This document shows positions 45,745-54,983 of a DNA stretch of 64,000 nucleotides, one piece after another (positions within the stretch are counted from its first letter, which is position 1; each line of letters opens with the position of its first letter). Made by a program: the position numbers and the translations under genes. The stretch comes from Arthrobacter sp. SLBN-112. GTDB lineage: Bacteria > Actinomycetota > Actinomycetes > Actinomycetales > Micrococcaceae. The notes under the pieces were generated by a model. The model ran no database searches, had not been told where the DNA came from, and saw nothing but the letters and a program-made list of their open reading frames with translations. The stretch is taken from NCBI RefSeq assembly GCF_006715225.1, contig NZ_VFMU01000001.1:3224001-3288000 (forward strand), read 5' to 3'.

Positions 45745-46887
45745 GTGGAACAACTCACCGCAGAGTTCGGAGGTGCAGGACAAGTCGGTGTGGGCGTCGG
45801 TCCTGTGCTGGAGAAGTTCATCGACGTGTCCAGGATTGTCGTCCTCCGTGGTGGGGGACTGGGCGACCTGATTTTCGCCATCCCGGCGATGGCCGCGTTG
45901 AAGGCGGCGTATCCCCGATCCACCATCACACTGCTGGGAACCCCCATCCACAAGGCGCTGCTGGGAGCCCTGAAGAGCCCAGTGGATGAGGTGGTGGTCC
46001 TGCCTTTCGCCGAAGGAGTCCGGCCCGGGGAAGAAGATTCAGCTGAACTGGACCGTTTTTTTGCTGACATGCGCCGCCGCAGCTTCGACCTCGCTGTCCA
46101 GCTGCACGGCGGCGGCCGCTATTCAAATCCCTTCCTGCTGCGGCTCGGCGCCCGCCACACCGTAGGGACCCGGACCGCCGATGCGGCCAGCCTCGAGCGC
46201 ACCATTCCCTACCTCTACTACCAGCACGAACCACTCAGGGCATTGGAGGTAGCCGGATTCGCCGGTGCCTTCCCGGTCGATCTCGAGGCCCGGCTGGCAC
46301 CCGCTGCCGGGCTGGCAACCCATAAAGCCGGCGACGGCGGTGGCGACCGCCCGCTGGTGGTAATCCATCCCGGCGCCACTGACCCCCGCCGTCGCTGGCC
46401 CGCTGACAAGTTCGCTGAACTTGCCGCAGCCTGCGCAGCCGATGGCTCGGAGGTGGTCATCATCGGGGACAGCAGCGAGCAGGATCTCGCTGAGGGGATC
46501 GCGGCCCGGGCGGGGTCGGCGGCTGTCCATTCCATGGCCGGCGCACTGGATATGGCAGGACTCGTGGCGCTGCTGGCGGAATCTGACGTGGCGGTTGCCA
46601 ACGACAGTGGTCCCCGGCACCTGGCCCAGGCGCTGGGCGTGCCCACGGTCGGTATCTTCTGGGCCGGCAACGTCATTAACGCGGGGGCGCTGGGCAGGAG
46701 CCTGCACCGCGTGCACGCTTCCTGGGTTACGGCGTGCCCCACCTGCGGCATTGACGTGACCCAGGTGGGCTGGACCGCACCCCGGTGCGTCCATGACGAC
46801 TCTGTAGTGGCTGGGATCGGCGTGCAGGAGGTCTACGAGGATGTCCGCAGCCTCGCCGCCACGAAATTCGCAAAGCAGGACGTATGA
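45745..46887 (+). CDS. Glycosyltransferase family 9 (heptosyltransferase-like)
   Basis: A 380-residue GT-B protein with the family-9 pattern. It begins RIVVLRGGGLGDLIFAIPAMAALKAAYP and has the nucleotide-sugar site PLVVIHPGATDPRRRWPADKFAELA and the late motif NDSGPRHLAQALGVPTVGIFW. Family 9 contains ADP-heptose:LPS heptosyltransferases, but this organism has no LPS. It more likely builds another cell-surface or capsular glycan, or uses ADP-heptose in a different way. Translation starts at GTG 45745 (AAGGGG upstream). The next gene is a second member of the family and overlaps its stop. Confidence 0.88.
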   Translation: MEQLTAEFGGAGQVGVGVGPVLEKFIDVSRIVVLRGGGLGDLIFAIPAMAALKAAYPRSTITLLGTPIHKALLGALKSPVDEVVVLPFAEGVRPGEEDSAELDRFFADMRRRSFDLAVQLHGGGRYSNPFLLRLGARHTVGTRTADAASLERTIPYLYYQHEPLRALEVAGFAGAFPVDLEARLAPAAGLATHKAGDGGGDRPLVVIHPGATDPRRRWPADKFAELAAACAADGSEVVIIGDSSEQDLAEGIAARAGSAAVHSMAGALDMAGLVALLAESDVAVANDSGPRHLAQALGVPTVGIFWAGNVINAGALGRSLHRVHASWVTACPTCGIDVTQVGWTAPRCVHDDSVVAGIGVQEVYEDVRSLAATKFAKQDV

Positions 46888-47855
46888 GCGGCCCGACGAC
46901 GGCGGGACCAGCCAGCGATCGGCTTCCCGCTGACGGTAAACCGGAGCTCCTGGTCCTGCGTGCCTTGAAGCTGGGAGACCTGTTGGTGGCCGTACCTGCG
47001 CTGAAAGGCATCCGGCGGGCGTTTCCCGAACACCGGCTGCGCTACGCAGCGCAGGGGTGGCTGTCGGAAGCCCTGGGGCTGGTGGGCGGATACGAACTGT
47101 TCCCCACGCACGGCCTGGACGAGCCATTGGCGATGGAACCAGGACTGGTGGATGTGGCCGTGAACCTGCACGGCAGCGGCCCGGAGAGCCAGGGGCGGAT
47201 TGAGGCACTGAAGGCCAGGCAGACCGTTGGCCACCGCAGCGCCCACCGGGATGGCCCGCCGTGGCGGCCTGAACTGCACGAGCGCGAACGCTGGGTGAGG
47301 CTCCTGGAGTGGCATGGCATCGAAGCTGACCCGCTGGACGTAGGGCTGAACACTCCCCACGTCCCCAGCCCCGTCCCCGGCGCAACAGTCCTTCACGTCG
47401 GGGCCGCTTACGGCAGCAGGCTCTGGCCAGCGGAACGCTTTGCGGCGGTGGCAGCGGCCCTCTCGGAAGCCGGGCATCAGGTGGTGTTCACCGGCGGGAC
47501 CTCGGAAAGGGACCGCGCAGAGGAAGTATGCCGGCTCGCAGGACTCCCGGGCACCACCATGCTGGCCGGTATGCTGGGCCTCGGAGAGTTCGCGGCCACG
47601 ATCGCCGCCGCACGCCTGGTGGTCTCTGCCGACACCGGCGCCGCACACCTGGCATCCGCCTACGGGACTCCTTCCGTGGTGCTTTTTGGGCCGGCACCGC
47701 CGGAAATCTGGGGGCCGCCCCCGGGGCCCCACGTTGTCCTGACGTGCGCGGAACTGCGTCTCGGGGACACGTTCGCGGCCCGGCCGGATCCTGCCCTGCT
47801 TGCCGTCCAGGTTTCCGACGTCATGGCTGCCGTGAGGGGGTTGGGACTGCTGTAG
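46884..47855 (+). CDS. Second glycosyltransferase family 9 protein
   Basis: A 323-residue relative of the preceding protein. It has LLVLRALKLGDLLVAVPALKGIRRAFP at the N-terminus, HVGAAYGSRLWPAERFAAVAAAL in the middle, and ADTGAAHLASAYGTPSVVLFGPAPP near the end. The start ATG overlaps the stop of the first enzyme (ATGA), so the two are made together and probably add successive sugars. The acceptor is unknown. It is about 60 residues shorter than its neighbour, mostly in the loop regions. Confidence 0.88.
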   Translation: MSGPTTAGPASDRLPADGKPELLVLRALKLGDLLVAVPALKGIRRAFPEHRLRYAAQGWLSEALGLVGGYELFPTHGLDEPLAMEPGLVDVAVNLHGSGPESQGRIEALKARQTVGHRSAHRDGPPWRPELHERERWVRLLEWHGIEADPLDVGLNTPHVPSPVPGATVLHVGAAYGSRLWPAERFAAVAAALSEAGHQVVFTGGTSERDRAEEVCRLAGLPGTTMLAGMLGLGEFAATIAAARLVVSADTGAAHLASAYGTPSVVLFGPAPPEIWGPPPGPHVVLTCAELRLGDTFAARPDPALLAVQVSDVMAAVRGLGLL

Positions 47856-47929
47856 ACCGTGCGGGATTGTCCCTAATTGAGTGCGTCTGCAGGGGTTGGC
47901 TTTGGGCCCGAGGGCCTAAAATTGGATGC

Positions 47930-48160
47930 ATGAGCACTGAGCTGGTAATTGCTTTGGTGTTGGGGTCGGCGTTCCTATGGGTCACCATAACGCTGACCAT
48001 CCTGTCCGCCATTGACCGGCCCGAAAGGAAAGCGCGCCGGCAGGAACGGCGCGAACTCCGCATGGCGAACCGGCGGATTGCGTACCGCCCGGTTGCCGCG
48101 GGTTCCCATCCCCAAGCAGGGACCCGGCATCCGCGCCGCCGCAGCCTGCACCTGCATTGA
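47930..48160 (+). CDS. Small single-helix membrane protein (copy A of a window paralogue set)
   Basis: A 76-residue protein, MSTELVIALVLGSAFLWVTI then a short basic tail with RRIAYRP. One membrane helix spans residues 4-28, and the tail is rich in arginine and proline. It resembles two other tiny proteins in this window (starts at 54649 and 60035, reverse strand) in size, in having one helix at the very N-terminus and in a basic or polar tail. The function is unknown. ATG 47930 has no strong ribosome site. Confidence 0.6.
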   Translation: MSTELVIALVLGSAFLWVTITLTILSAIDRPERKARRQERRELRMANRRIAYRPVAAGSHPQAGTRHPRRRSLHLH

Positions 48161-48292
48161 CGACGGCGGGGCCCGCCCGGGTGCAGTGGCGTGGAGCACC
48201 CGGGGCGGGAAAGCACGCCCAGCCAGGCGCCCGCCGTCGTACGCCTTGCGCTGAAGGCCACCCAGCCGGTCAGGTGGCCCGGGCTGTCCTTT

Positions 48293-49318
48293 TCAGGGTG
48301 CCGGTGCCACGTCGATAAGTACCTTTCCGACTGTTCCCTGCTCCACTGCTTCGTGGGCTGCAGCCGTCTCTGTGAGGGCGAACCGCGTCAGGGGCAGGCC
48401 ATGTTCTTCGCCTACCCCAAGCGCACCTGCGGCGAGGGCCTCGGCAACGCCGGCTACAGCATTCTGTTTCTGCTCGTCCGTGACGGTGTAGGTGAGGATG
48501 AATTGATAGCGGACATTCCTGGTCATGCTTTCGCGGATTGGGACCGTGAGCGATTCGCCGGGGTTGGCGGCGTAAATTGAGATGGTCCCGCCAGGCTTGA
48601 GTACGTGCAGGTTGGCGTCGATGTTGGCCGGTGCGTTGACGTCCACGATGATGTCCACTCCGTCGGGGGCTGCCTCATGGACGGCGTGGACGACGTCGGC
48701 CTGCCGATAGTTGATAACCGTGGCGGCGCCGGCGCGGAGGGCGAGTTCCGCTTTCCGGTCTCCGCTGACGGTTGTGATGACGGCAGCACCGGCCCACCGT
48801 GCCAGCTGGATGGCTGCGTGGCCGACGGCGCCTGCACCGCCGGTGACCAGCACGGTCCGGCCTGCCAGGGCGCCGGGGGAAAGCCTGGCCGGTCCATCCT
48901 CGCTCGACGTCAGCGCCCGGTGCGCTGTCAGTGCGGGAATCCCGAGCGAGGCGCCGGTCTCAAAGGATTCGGCGTCGGGAAGCGGCACCGCTTTGTGGGC
49001 GGGCACCACGACATATTCCTGTGCGGTTCCTTCATTGCTGCCCCAGGCCACATCCCATAGCCAGACGCGGTCGCCCACGCCGAATCCTGTCACTCCCGGA
49101 CCCAGCTGGTCGATGACACCGGCTCCGTCCTGGTTGGGAACCTTGGCGGCGTCCAGTCTGCTGCTGCCGCTTCCGGCCCGTGACTTCCAGTCGGTGGGGT
49201 TCACTCCCGACACCACCAGCCGGACCCGGACCTCGCCCGGACCTGGATCCGTCACAGGCTTGTCCCGGAGCTGCAGCACCGATGAGGGACCGGTTTCCTC
49301 GTACACAACTGCCTTCAC
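48293..49318 (-). CDS. NADPH:quinone oxidoreductase-like (MDR family)
   Basis: A 341-residue zinc-independent medium-chain dehydrogenase/reductase. The nucleotide-binding glycine motif is in VLVTGGAGAVGHAAIQLA, with GVNPTDWKSRAG early and NQDGAGVIDQLGPGV before it. No structural zinc cysteines are seen. It would reduce quinones or alkenals with NADPH. GTG 49318 was chosen because GGGAGAAG lies just upstream and the protein then begins VKAVVYEE like relatives; an upstream ATG (49342) lacks this. It is leftward and alone. Confidence 0.85.
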   Translation of the reverse strand: MKAVVYEETGPSSVLQLRDKPVTDPGPGEVRVRLVVSGVNPTDWKSRAGSGSSRLDAAKVPNQDGAGVIDQLGPGVTGFGVGDRVWLWDVAWGSNEGTAQEYVVVPAHKAVPLPDAESFETGASLGIPALTAHRALTSSEDGPARLSPGALAGRTVLVTGGAGAVGHAAIQLARWAGAAVITTVSGDRKAELALRAGAATVINYRQADVVHAVHEAAPDGVDIIVDVNAPANIDANLHVLKPGGTISIYAANPGESLTVPIRESMTRNVRYQFILTYTVTDEQKQNAVAGVAEALAAGALGVGEEHGLPLTRFALTETAAAHEAVEQGTVGKVLIDVAPAP

Positions 49319-49446
49319 GTCTTCTCCCACGTCCGGATGCATTTGCTTTACCGCTCAAACCTACCGAACCCCTGCCGCCCAGGGAGGCAGGAAGGGCCAG
49401 GGGAAATGCCCAGGCTGGAAGCGGGCACGCGTCGGGCGGGTATTCC

Positions 49447-51054
49447 CTAGAAGCGGGGCGTGCCGCGGAGGCGGCGGGGCCGGCCGTCAGGGTCCACGAG
49501 GAACCGGTAAATGGGATCGGCCCACAGGCGCTGGAGGGGCGTGACGGGTTCGGTGACATGGCGGCGGACCTGCCCTGCCGGGCGGGGCGCATGGCGGCCG
49601 CCACGGTGCCACTGGTCCAGGGCATCTGCCGTGCTCTTCCACAGCTGCAGTGCTGCCCCGTTTATGTGGAGCCGTGGATCGTCTTTCTCAAGGCCCAGGT
49701 GTTCCGCCCAGAGCTCGAGCCTCAGTTCCTTGGCGAGCGGCGGGTGTGGCGGGCTGCCGGATTCTTCCGGCGGCATGCCGTCGGCGGAGGTGTCCATTAC
49801 GGCGCAGGTGAGCTCGCTGTCGGTGGTCCAGGACCGCCGGTTGAAATTGTCTGAACCACAGGTGAACCAGGTGTCGTCAATGATGCAGATTTTGGCGTGG
49901 ACGTAGATCGGAGTCCCCTGGCTGTTTTCGAGGTCGAATATGCCTACCCTGTCGGGTGCGGCCCGGCGGAGCATGCTGATGGCCCGCAGTTGCCCAAGGC
50001 GCTTGGGCGGTCCACTCAGTGGGCCGTCGGTGTCCGGGTACCTGGGCACAACAATGATCACGTTCAGCCCGGGGTTGCGTTCCAGGGCAGTTGCGATTCC
50101 CGCTGCCACCTCTGTGGACCACAGATATTGATCTTCGACGTAGATGACCGAACGGGCCTGGGCGAACGCCTTCGTGTAAGCGCGCGCTATGCTCCGCTCT
50201 CCATGTGGTGCGAAGGGGAATGGCGGGTGCTTCACGCCGTAGGTCCGCAACAGTTGCACGGCATGCGGACCTGCCGGCGGTGGGGGAGGAGCGGACTCGG
50301 GGAGCGGTTTGGGATGCCTGGGCATACGGGCCAGGCGCTGCAGCAGCATCCGGTACGGGGTCCGCCGGTCCAAAGGGTGCGGATCGTTCCACCGCTCGGC
50401 GAACACCGCCAACACATCTGCAACCACCGGGCCGCGCAGTTCAAGGGCGGCATCGTGCCACGGGGGCCTCTGCCCGTAACGGGAATCCATCTTCACCGCC
50501 TGGGCGTCTCCCGCATGGCCGGCGTCGTCGCGACGGCTGTGCGAAAGGTCCAGCCCACCCACAAACGCCACATCGCGGGAGGGGTCGGTACGACGGCGGA
50601 TGACCACCAGTTTCTGGTGATGGGAGCCGAAGAGACGCACTCGCTGATCCAACAGCGCCTCGCCGCCTGAGTCGTTGATCTTCCGGCTGAGAAGTTCATT
50701 GGAGCGGCCGCTGATAGGGGCGGACACCCGTTCACCATGGGATCTCCAGACGAGGCCCCGTACTTCCACGCCAGAGCGCGCCAGCCCTGCGAGCAACCCG
50801 CCAATGGTCGTGCCGCCCGCCTCCAGCTGCTCGTCGGCATCGCCGCGCCAGTCCGTGAACCACACCCGGTCTCCCGCCTGCAGTACCGACAGTTCCTCAT
50901 GAAGCCTGGAAAAGTAGGCTGCGCCATGTACCAGGGGACGCACCAGATTGCCTTCTGACCAGGAGCCGGATTCCGTACCGGCAGCCTGGACATCCGATGC
51001 AGCATTTCCCCGCTCAGCCCGATTCAGAAACCACTTGCCAACCGTGCTGTCCAC
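49447..51054 (-). CDS. Phospholipase D family protein
   Basis: A 535-residue protein with two HKD-type motifs. The first, HHQKLVVIRRRTD, has arginine where the canonical aspartate stands. The second, HAKICIIDD, is complete and is followed by GSDNFNRRS. FVGGLDLSHSRRDD lies between. Members of this family act as phospholipases, phosphodiesterases or cardiolipin-related enzymes. There is no signal peptide or membrane helix. A proline-rich linker (PESAPPPPPAG) lies near residue 250. The missing aspartate is common in HHQKLVVIRH-type relatives. Confidence 0.85.
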   Translation of the reverse strand: MDSTVGKWFLNRAERGNAASDVQAAGTESGSWSEGNLVRPLVHGAAYFSRLHEELSVLQAGDRVWFTDWRGDADEQLEAGGTTIGGLLAGLARSGVEVRGLVWRSHGERVSAPISGRSNELLSRKINDSGGEALLDQRVRLFGSHHQKLVVIRRRTDPSRDVAFVGGLDLSHSRRDDAGHAGDAQAVKMDSRYGQRPPWHDAALELRGPVVADVLAVFAERWNDPHPLDRRTPYRMLLQRLARMPRHPKPLPESAPPPPPAGPHAVQLLRTYGVKHPPFPFAPHGERSIARAYTKAFAQARSVIYVEDQYLWSTEVAAGIATALERNPGLNVIIVVPRYPDTDGPLSGPPKRLGQLRAISMLRRAAPDRVGIFDLENSQGTPIYVHAKICIIDDTWFTCGSDNFNRRSWTTDSELTCAVMDTSADGMPPEESGSPPHPPLAKELRLELWAEHLGLEKDDPRLHINGAALQLWKSTADALDQWHRGGRHAPRPAGQVRRHVTEPVTPLQRLWADPIYRFLVDPDGRPRRLRGTPRF

Positions 51055-51315
51055 TTGGCGCTCCTTCCGGGGCCCGGGAAACAGGCCGCTGCGATTTCCA
51101 AACTAGCCTACGGCCGGGCATGAACCTGCCGCTTCTGGTGGACGGCACCGAAAAGGTTCAAGGCAGCAACGCCCAACCGCTGCGTCGGGAATAGGCTTAT
51201 GCAGGATCGTCCCAAGCGAGGGCACCTTGGCCGCGGTCCGGCTCCCGCAATGTGCGTCCGGTGGGATTGGGCCACCGACCGTAGCGACCCCATAGCTCCC
51301 ATCCGCAACGAAAGA

Positions 51316-51789
51316 ATGAGTCAGACCATGTCACTGAAGGAAAAGCTGAAGGGCGATGTCATCGTCCACATGAAGGCGGGCAACAAGGTTGGCCTGACCA
51401 CCGTGCGCAACGTCCTGGGCGAAATCGAGACGCGGGAGAAATCCGGCAAGACCCCGGTGGAGCTCGATGACCTACAGATCACCGCCCTCCTGCAGAAGGA
51501 AGCGGCCAAACGCCGTGACACCGCCGCCACCTATTCTTCGGCCGGCCATCACGACCGGGCCCAGGCCGAGATCGCCGAAGCCGAGGTCATTGAGGCCTAC
51601 CTCCCTAAAGCCCTGACCCGGGAGGAAGCCGAACACATCGTCGATGAGGTCATCGCCGGCCTGAAAGCGGACGGCACGGAACTGACGATGCGCTCCATGG
51701 GCGCGGTCATGAAATCTGTCACCCCCAAAATTGGCGGCCGCTTTGACGGCAAGGCCATCAGCGAGATTGTGAAGGCCCGCCTGGCGTGA
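51316..51789 (+). CDS. YqeY/GatB-like protein
   Basis: A 157-residue helical protein with the YqeY signature: MSLKEKLKGDVIVHMKAGNKVGLTTVRNVLGEI and later EAYLPKALTREEAEHIV. The family resembles the tail domain of GatB, the tRNA-dependent amidotransferase subunit, but its own role is unsettled; a link to aminoacyl-tRNA quality has been proposed. Two start ATGs are possible, at 51316 and 51328. It is a single gene. Confidence 0.88.
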   Translation: MSQTMSLKEKLKGDVIVHMKAGNKVGLTTVRNVLGEIETREKSGKTPVELDDLQITALLQKEAAKRRDTAATYSSAGHHDRAQAEIAEAEVIEAYLPKALTREEAEHIVDEVIAGLKADGTELTMRSMGAVMKSVTPKIGGRFDGKAISEIVKARLA

Positions 51790-52157
51790 TCCAGAATGCC
51801 GGCCTCACACCGGGACATGGGATATGGGCCGGCGGCGATTGGGGGGCGGCATCCGGTCTCAGAGATACCTTGGCCGCCGGCCCTGTCCCTATGTGTAAGG
51901 CCCTGCCCCAGCAGCAGGATCTTGTTTCCAACGGTAAGGCCGGTTCCTGAACGACAGCCCACGTTCGCCGCAAGTTTCGCTCAAGACTGGGCCTCGTGGC
52001 CCTCTTGGATGCGACGTCCCGGGAACGCATCGGGAATCGCGACTGAAAGCAGGGTCAAAGCCTGTGGTGCGGGCCTATAGTCAAAGGGACGGCACGTGCC
52101 ATTTGTGCGGATTGACCGTACTCGCGCGGCGCCACATTACAAGGAATCGAGCCCACT
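51790..52157. other. Intergenic stretch
   Basis: I see no gene, RNA or clear repeat here. The open frames on both strands are unsupported. It presumably carries the yqeY 3' end and the promoter of the hydrolase gene. Confidence 0.5.
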
Positions 52158-53558
52158 GTGGCCACTACCCCCGGAACGCCCCTGCCCGGCCCCCGCCCCC
52201 TGCCCAGTGGTCCAGAACATCCATCCGGCCAGGGTTCCGGCGCAAGGTGGCCCATTGGCCGCGTTGTGGCCGGAACAATGGCTGCAGGACTCTTCGCTGC
52301 TCTGCTCCTGGCAGCTGCCCCTTTCATCCGGGCGCGTGAGAGCGAGGTCACGGGTGCGGTGCTGTGCGGCTTTGCGGTGGGGTGGGGCCTGTTGGCCCTT
52401 CTGTCAGCCCGGTTCACTGACCAGCCGCAGCGATGGGCTGCAGCACCTGCGATTTTCATGGGGGCGTCCGGTTTGCTGTTGGCGTGGTTCGGCGCCCCGG
52501 TGGATGTCGTGCTCAGCTGGGTGTGGCCGCCCGCCCTGCTGGCCTTGGCGATCTGGATGTTTTTCCGTTCACGCCAGCAACTGCATAGCCGGAGCAGGCA
52601 ATGGGTGCTTTACCCGGTCATCGCGGTGCTGGCCCTTGCCTCGGTAGGTGGCGCCTCCCAGACGCTGGGCGCGGCGGCTGATGCGCAGGCCTTCCCAATG
52701 CCGGGCCAGCTGCTCGACGTGGGTGGCTACAGCCTGCACCTCAACTGCACAGGCACGGGAAGCCCCACCGTGGTGCTCCAGCCCGGAGCCGGTGAGATGT
52801 CATCCAACCACATACTGATTTCGGCGGCGGTGTCCGCCCGGACACGGGTCTGCGTCTACGATCGGGCCGGCAGGGGCTGGAGCGGGCCCGCCGACACGGT
52901 CCAGGACGCCACGCAGATATCTGCGGACCTTCATTCCCTGCTGCACAGCGGCAACGTACCGGGGCCCTACGTGCTGGCTGGTCATTCCTTTGGCGGTCTC
53001 TATGTGCAGACCTTTGCCGCCAACTACCCGGATGAGGTCGCCGGCATGGTGCTTATCGATTCAACGAACCGGGCACCGGCGGCTGTGTCCCGGCCGGTTG
53101 CCGTCCGCGGGGGGTACAACCTCCTTGGCCGGGTCACGGCCTTCATCTCAATAGTGGGCCGGGTCGGTTTGCTGCGCCTGTATGCACCTTTCGAGGATGT
53201 CAACAGCCTCCCACCACAGCAACGGGACGAAATCCGCGCCAATATCGCTGACCCAGGCAACATGCGCAGCACTCTTGACGAGTACGTACAAGCGAACACC
53301 TCGATGGAAGAAGCCGCATCGCTGCAGGATTTTGCGGGCAAGCCCCTTGTCGTCCTTACAGCGGGCGTCGGCAATGACGCCAAGCACGAGGCGTCGCAGA
53401 ACGGCTTGGCCACGCTGTCCACCAACAGCCTTCACAAAACCATCGATTTTGCGTCCCATGAATCGCTCGTCGCCGAACCTGACGCCGCAGCAATCACCAC
53501 CCAGGCAATCCTGGACGTCGTCGGTTCGGTAAGGACTGCGGCGCCCTTGGCAAAGTGA
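52158..53558 (+). CDS. Membrane-anchored alpha/beta hydrolase
   Basis: A 466-residue protein. The N-terminal 170 residues hold about five hydrophobic segments (near 36-57, 64-82, 96-113, 117-136, 150-168). A C-terminal alpha/beta hydrolase follows, with nucleophile S277 in GHSFGG, the oxyanion region VVLQPGAGEMSSNH, the VYDRAGRGWSGP segment and the late histidine in FASHESLV. The hydrolase lies after the last span, so it may face outside, given the organism's membrane topology. Substrate unknown, perhaps a lipid ester. Translation starts at GTG 52158. Confidence 0.8.
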   Translation: MATTPGTPLPGPRPLPSGPEHPSGQGSGARWPIGRVVAGTMAAGLFAALLLAAAPFIRARESEVTGAVLCGFAVGWGLLALLSARFTDQPQRWAAAPAIFMGASGLLLAWFGAPVDVVLSWVWPPALLALAIWMFFRSRQQLHSRSRQWVLYPVIAVLALASVGGASQTLGAAADAQAFPMPGQLLDVGGYSLHLNCTGTGSPTVVLQPGAGEMSSNHILISAAVSARTRVCVYDRAGRGWSGPADTVQDATQISADLHSLLHSGNVPGPYVLAGHSFGGLYVQTFAANYPDEVAGMVLIDSTNRAPAAVSRPVAVRGGYNLLGRVTAFISIVGRVGLLRLYAPFEDVNSLPPQQRDEIRANIADPGNMRSTLDEYVQANTSMEEAASLQDFAGKPLVVLTAGVGNDAKHEASQNGLATLSTNSLHKTIDFASHESLVAEPDAAAITTQAILDVVGSVRTAAPLAK

Positions 53559-53663
53559 CGCCCGGGCTCACCAGCGGCAGGCTACGTCCAGCCGCTGTAC
53601 TTATTTCAGTGGCCGTCGGCCAGGGCCTCACAGCAGTTGGTAAATGCACCTCTGCGCAGCCTG

Positions 53664-54062
53664 TTACTCCGATGCCCGGTCCTGGAGGGGCCCGACTTCG
53701 TCCGGATGGCTGTCAGTGTTTTGGTAATAGCGGACTTCGAACATTTTGGCGCCGGTTGCCGAGACCCAGGGGCCATGCTTCATGCCCGGCGGGCGGGTAG
53801 CCCAGTCTCCCGTGTTGAAAGTGCGGTTCAGGCGCTGGTCGACGAATGAACCTTCGAAGATGAATACCTCTTCCCAAAAGTCATGGACCAGGACACCGTT
53901 TGGTGACGTATCGGTTCCCGGCTCAAACTTCAGGATGCGGGTGACACAGCCGTTCCTGTCATCACGCGCCAGGACCGCTTCCGAAAGCCCTTCAATGTGT
54001 GGTGTGCAGGGCGTGAACTCCACCGATGACGTTGGAGTGAACTCAAATTCGGGTTTTGCCAC
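53664..54062 (-). CDS. Cupin-fold protein
   Basis: A 132-residue single-domain cupin: VAKPEFEFTPTSSVEF, then LVHDFWEEVFIFEGSF and ATRPPGMKHGPW carrying the histidine/glutamate metal-ligand motifs. GTG 54062 was chosen because GGAGG lies five bases upstream and the protein then begins like other members of the ChrR/DUF4437-like family. The same frame stays open upstream into what looks like a fragment of a different cupin gene, which is described separately. Enzyme or regulatory function unknown. Confidence 0.7.
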   Translation of the reverse strand: MAKPEFEFTPTSSVEFTPCTPHIEGLSEAVLARDDRNGCVTRILKFEPGTDTSPNGVLVHDFWEEVFIFEGSFVDQRLNRTFNTGDWATRPPGMKHGPWVSATGAKMFEVRYYQNTDSHPDEVGPLQDRASE

Positions 54063-54254
54063 TTCGCCTCCAAGTTCATCAATTAGGAGATGCTCGGTCC
54101 CAGCTGTTCCGCCGCCCCGCCCGGAGAGGGCCGGGGTGGCTGTGCTCGGTCGTCGAGTGCCCAGGAGAGTCGAGTACTCAAGCACGCGCACGCGTTCGTT
54201 TTCAAACGCGACGCGGTAATTCTCCGGGTTCGTCTGGACAGGATCCTTCGCCAT
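54063..54254 (-). pseudogene. Truncated start of another cupin gene
   Basis: From ATG 54254 the frame reads MAKDPVQTNPENYRVAFENE and continues to VLEYS, the N-terminus of a small cytoplasmic cupin that normally goes on to YRDxPG and a histidine-rich core. Here that core is missing after about 28 residues. The frame then passes through unrelated residues (RRPSTATPALSGRG) into the intact cupin that follows. It looks like a deletion that joined two cupin genes. Confidence 0.45.
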
Positions 54255-54400
54255 GAACGGAATATACGCCTGTGGCAGCCTTCGGAACCAGAGACTTCGG
54301 GTCAACGCGTTCCATCGGCGTCTTCAATGGTGACACCCGTGGAATCGATGGCTGCCGGGCTGGTTGGTGGGCTTCCTTGTGCCCCGTCGGGGGAGGGTGG

Positions 54401-54649
54401 TCAGCCGCGGACTCTCCTGATCCTCATCCTGTGCTGCCTGGGGGCAGGCGTGGGACTGGTTGTTACGGGGCGGGGGCGCCGCCAGGGCCTGTGGGGCCGA
54501 TAGCTGATGGGGTCAGGGGGCGGCGGCGCTGAAGCCACTCTCGAGGAGCCTTTCCTGCGGCGCCGCATCGCCAGGAGAACGAGAATGGTCAAGCCGATCC
54601 ATACGAAAGCGGCAACGAATATCAAAGCTACCGCCTGACCCGTGCTCAT
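54401..54649 (-). CDS. Small single-helix membrane protein (copy B)
   Basis: An 82-residue protein, MSTGQAVALIFVAAFVWIGL then a basic, proline-rich tail with ISYRP. One membrane helix lies at residues 4-27. It shares start, helix length and the YRP-containing basic tail with the 76-residue protein at 47930. No known family or function. Confidence 0.6.
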   Translation of the reverse strand: MSTGQAVALIFVAAFVWIGLTILVLLAMRRRRKGSSRVASAPPPPDPISYRPHRPWRRPRPVTTSPTPAPRQHRMRIRRVRG

Positions 54650-54983
54650 GACTCGACTGCCTGCGCTGAGCCGAGACCGTTCCTGCAAAGGCTTCCCGAG
54701 CGGTCACCCTCGTTGCCCATACATAGCGCGACGGCAGCTGTCATCTGGGGTGATGAACGGAAAATCCAAGGAGCCTGTTTCGACAGGATGCCCGTGAACG
54801 GAAGGTCTGGCGCTGGATGATGGTCAGCAGGGGTGGACATGGCGCGTGGCTTTCCGCGATGGTTCGGCTGACTTCATAGCCCAATGAGTCAAGTTTCCGC
54901 TCGTGGGGACGGCGTGGCAATAGCATGCAGCGGCAGCTATGCCGTATTCCCGCCGCCACGAACAGGAGCCCGGCGAACTGTGG
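54650..54983. other. Intergenic stretch
   Basis: No gene, RNA or strong repeat is seen. Frames present are unsupported. Confidence 0.45.
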
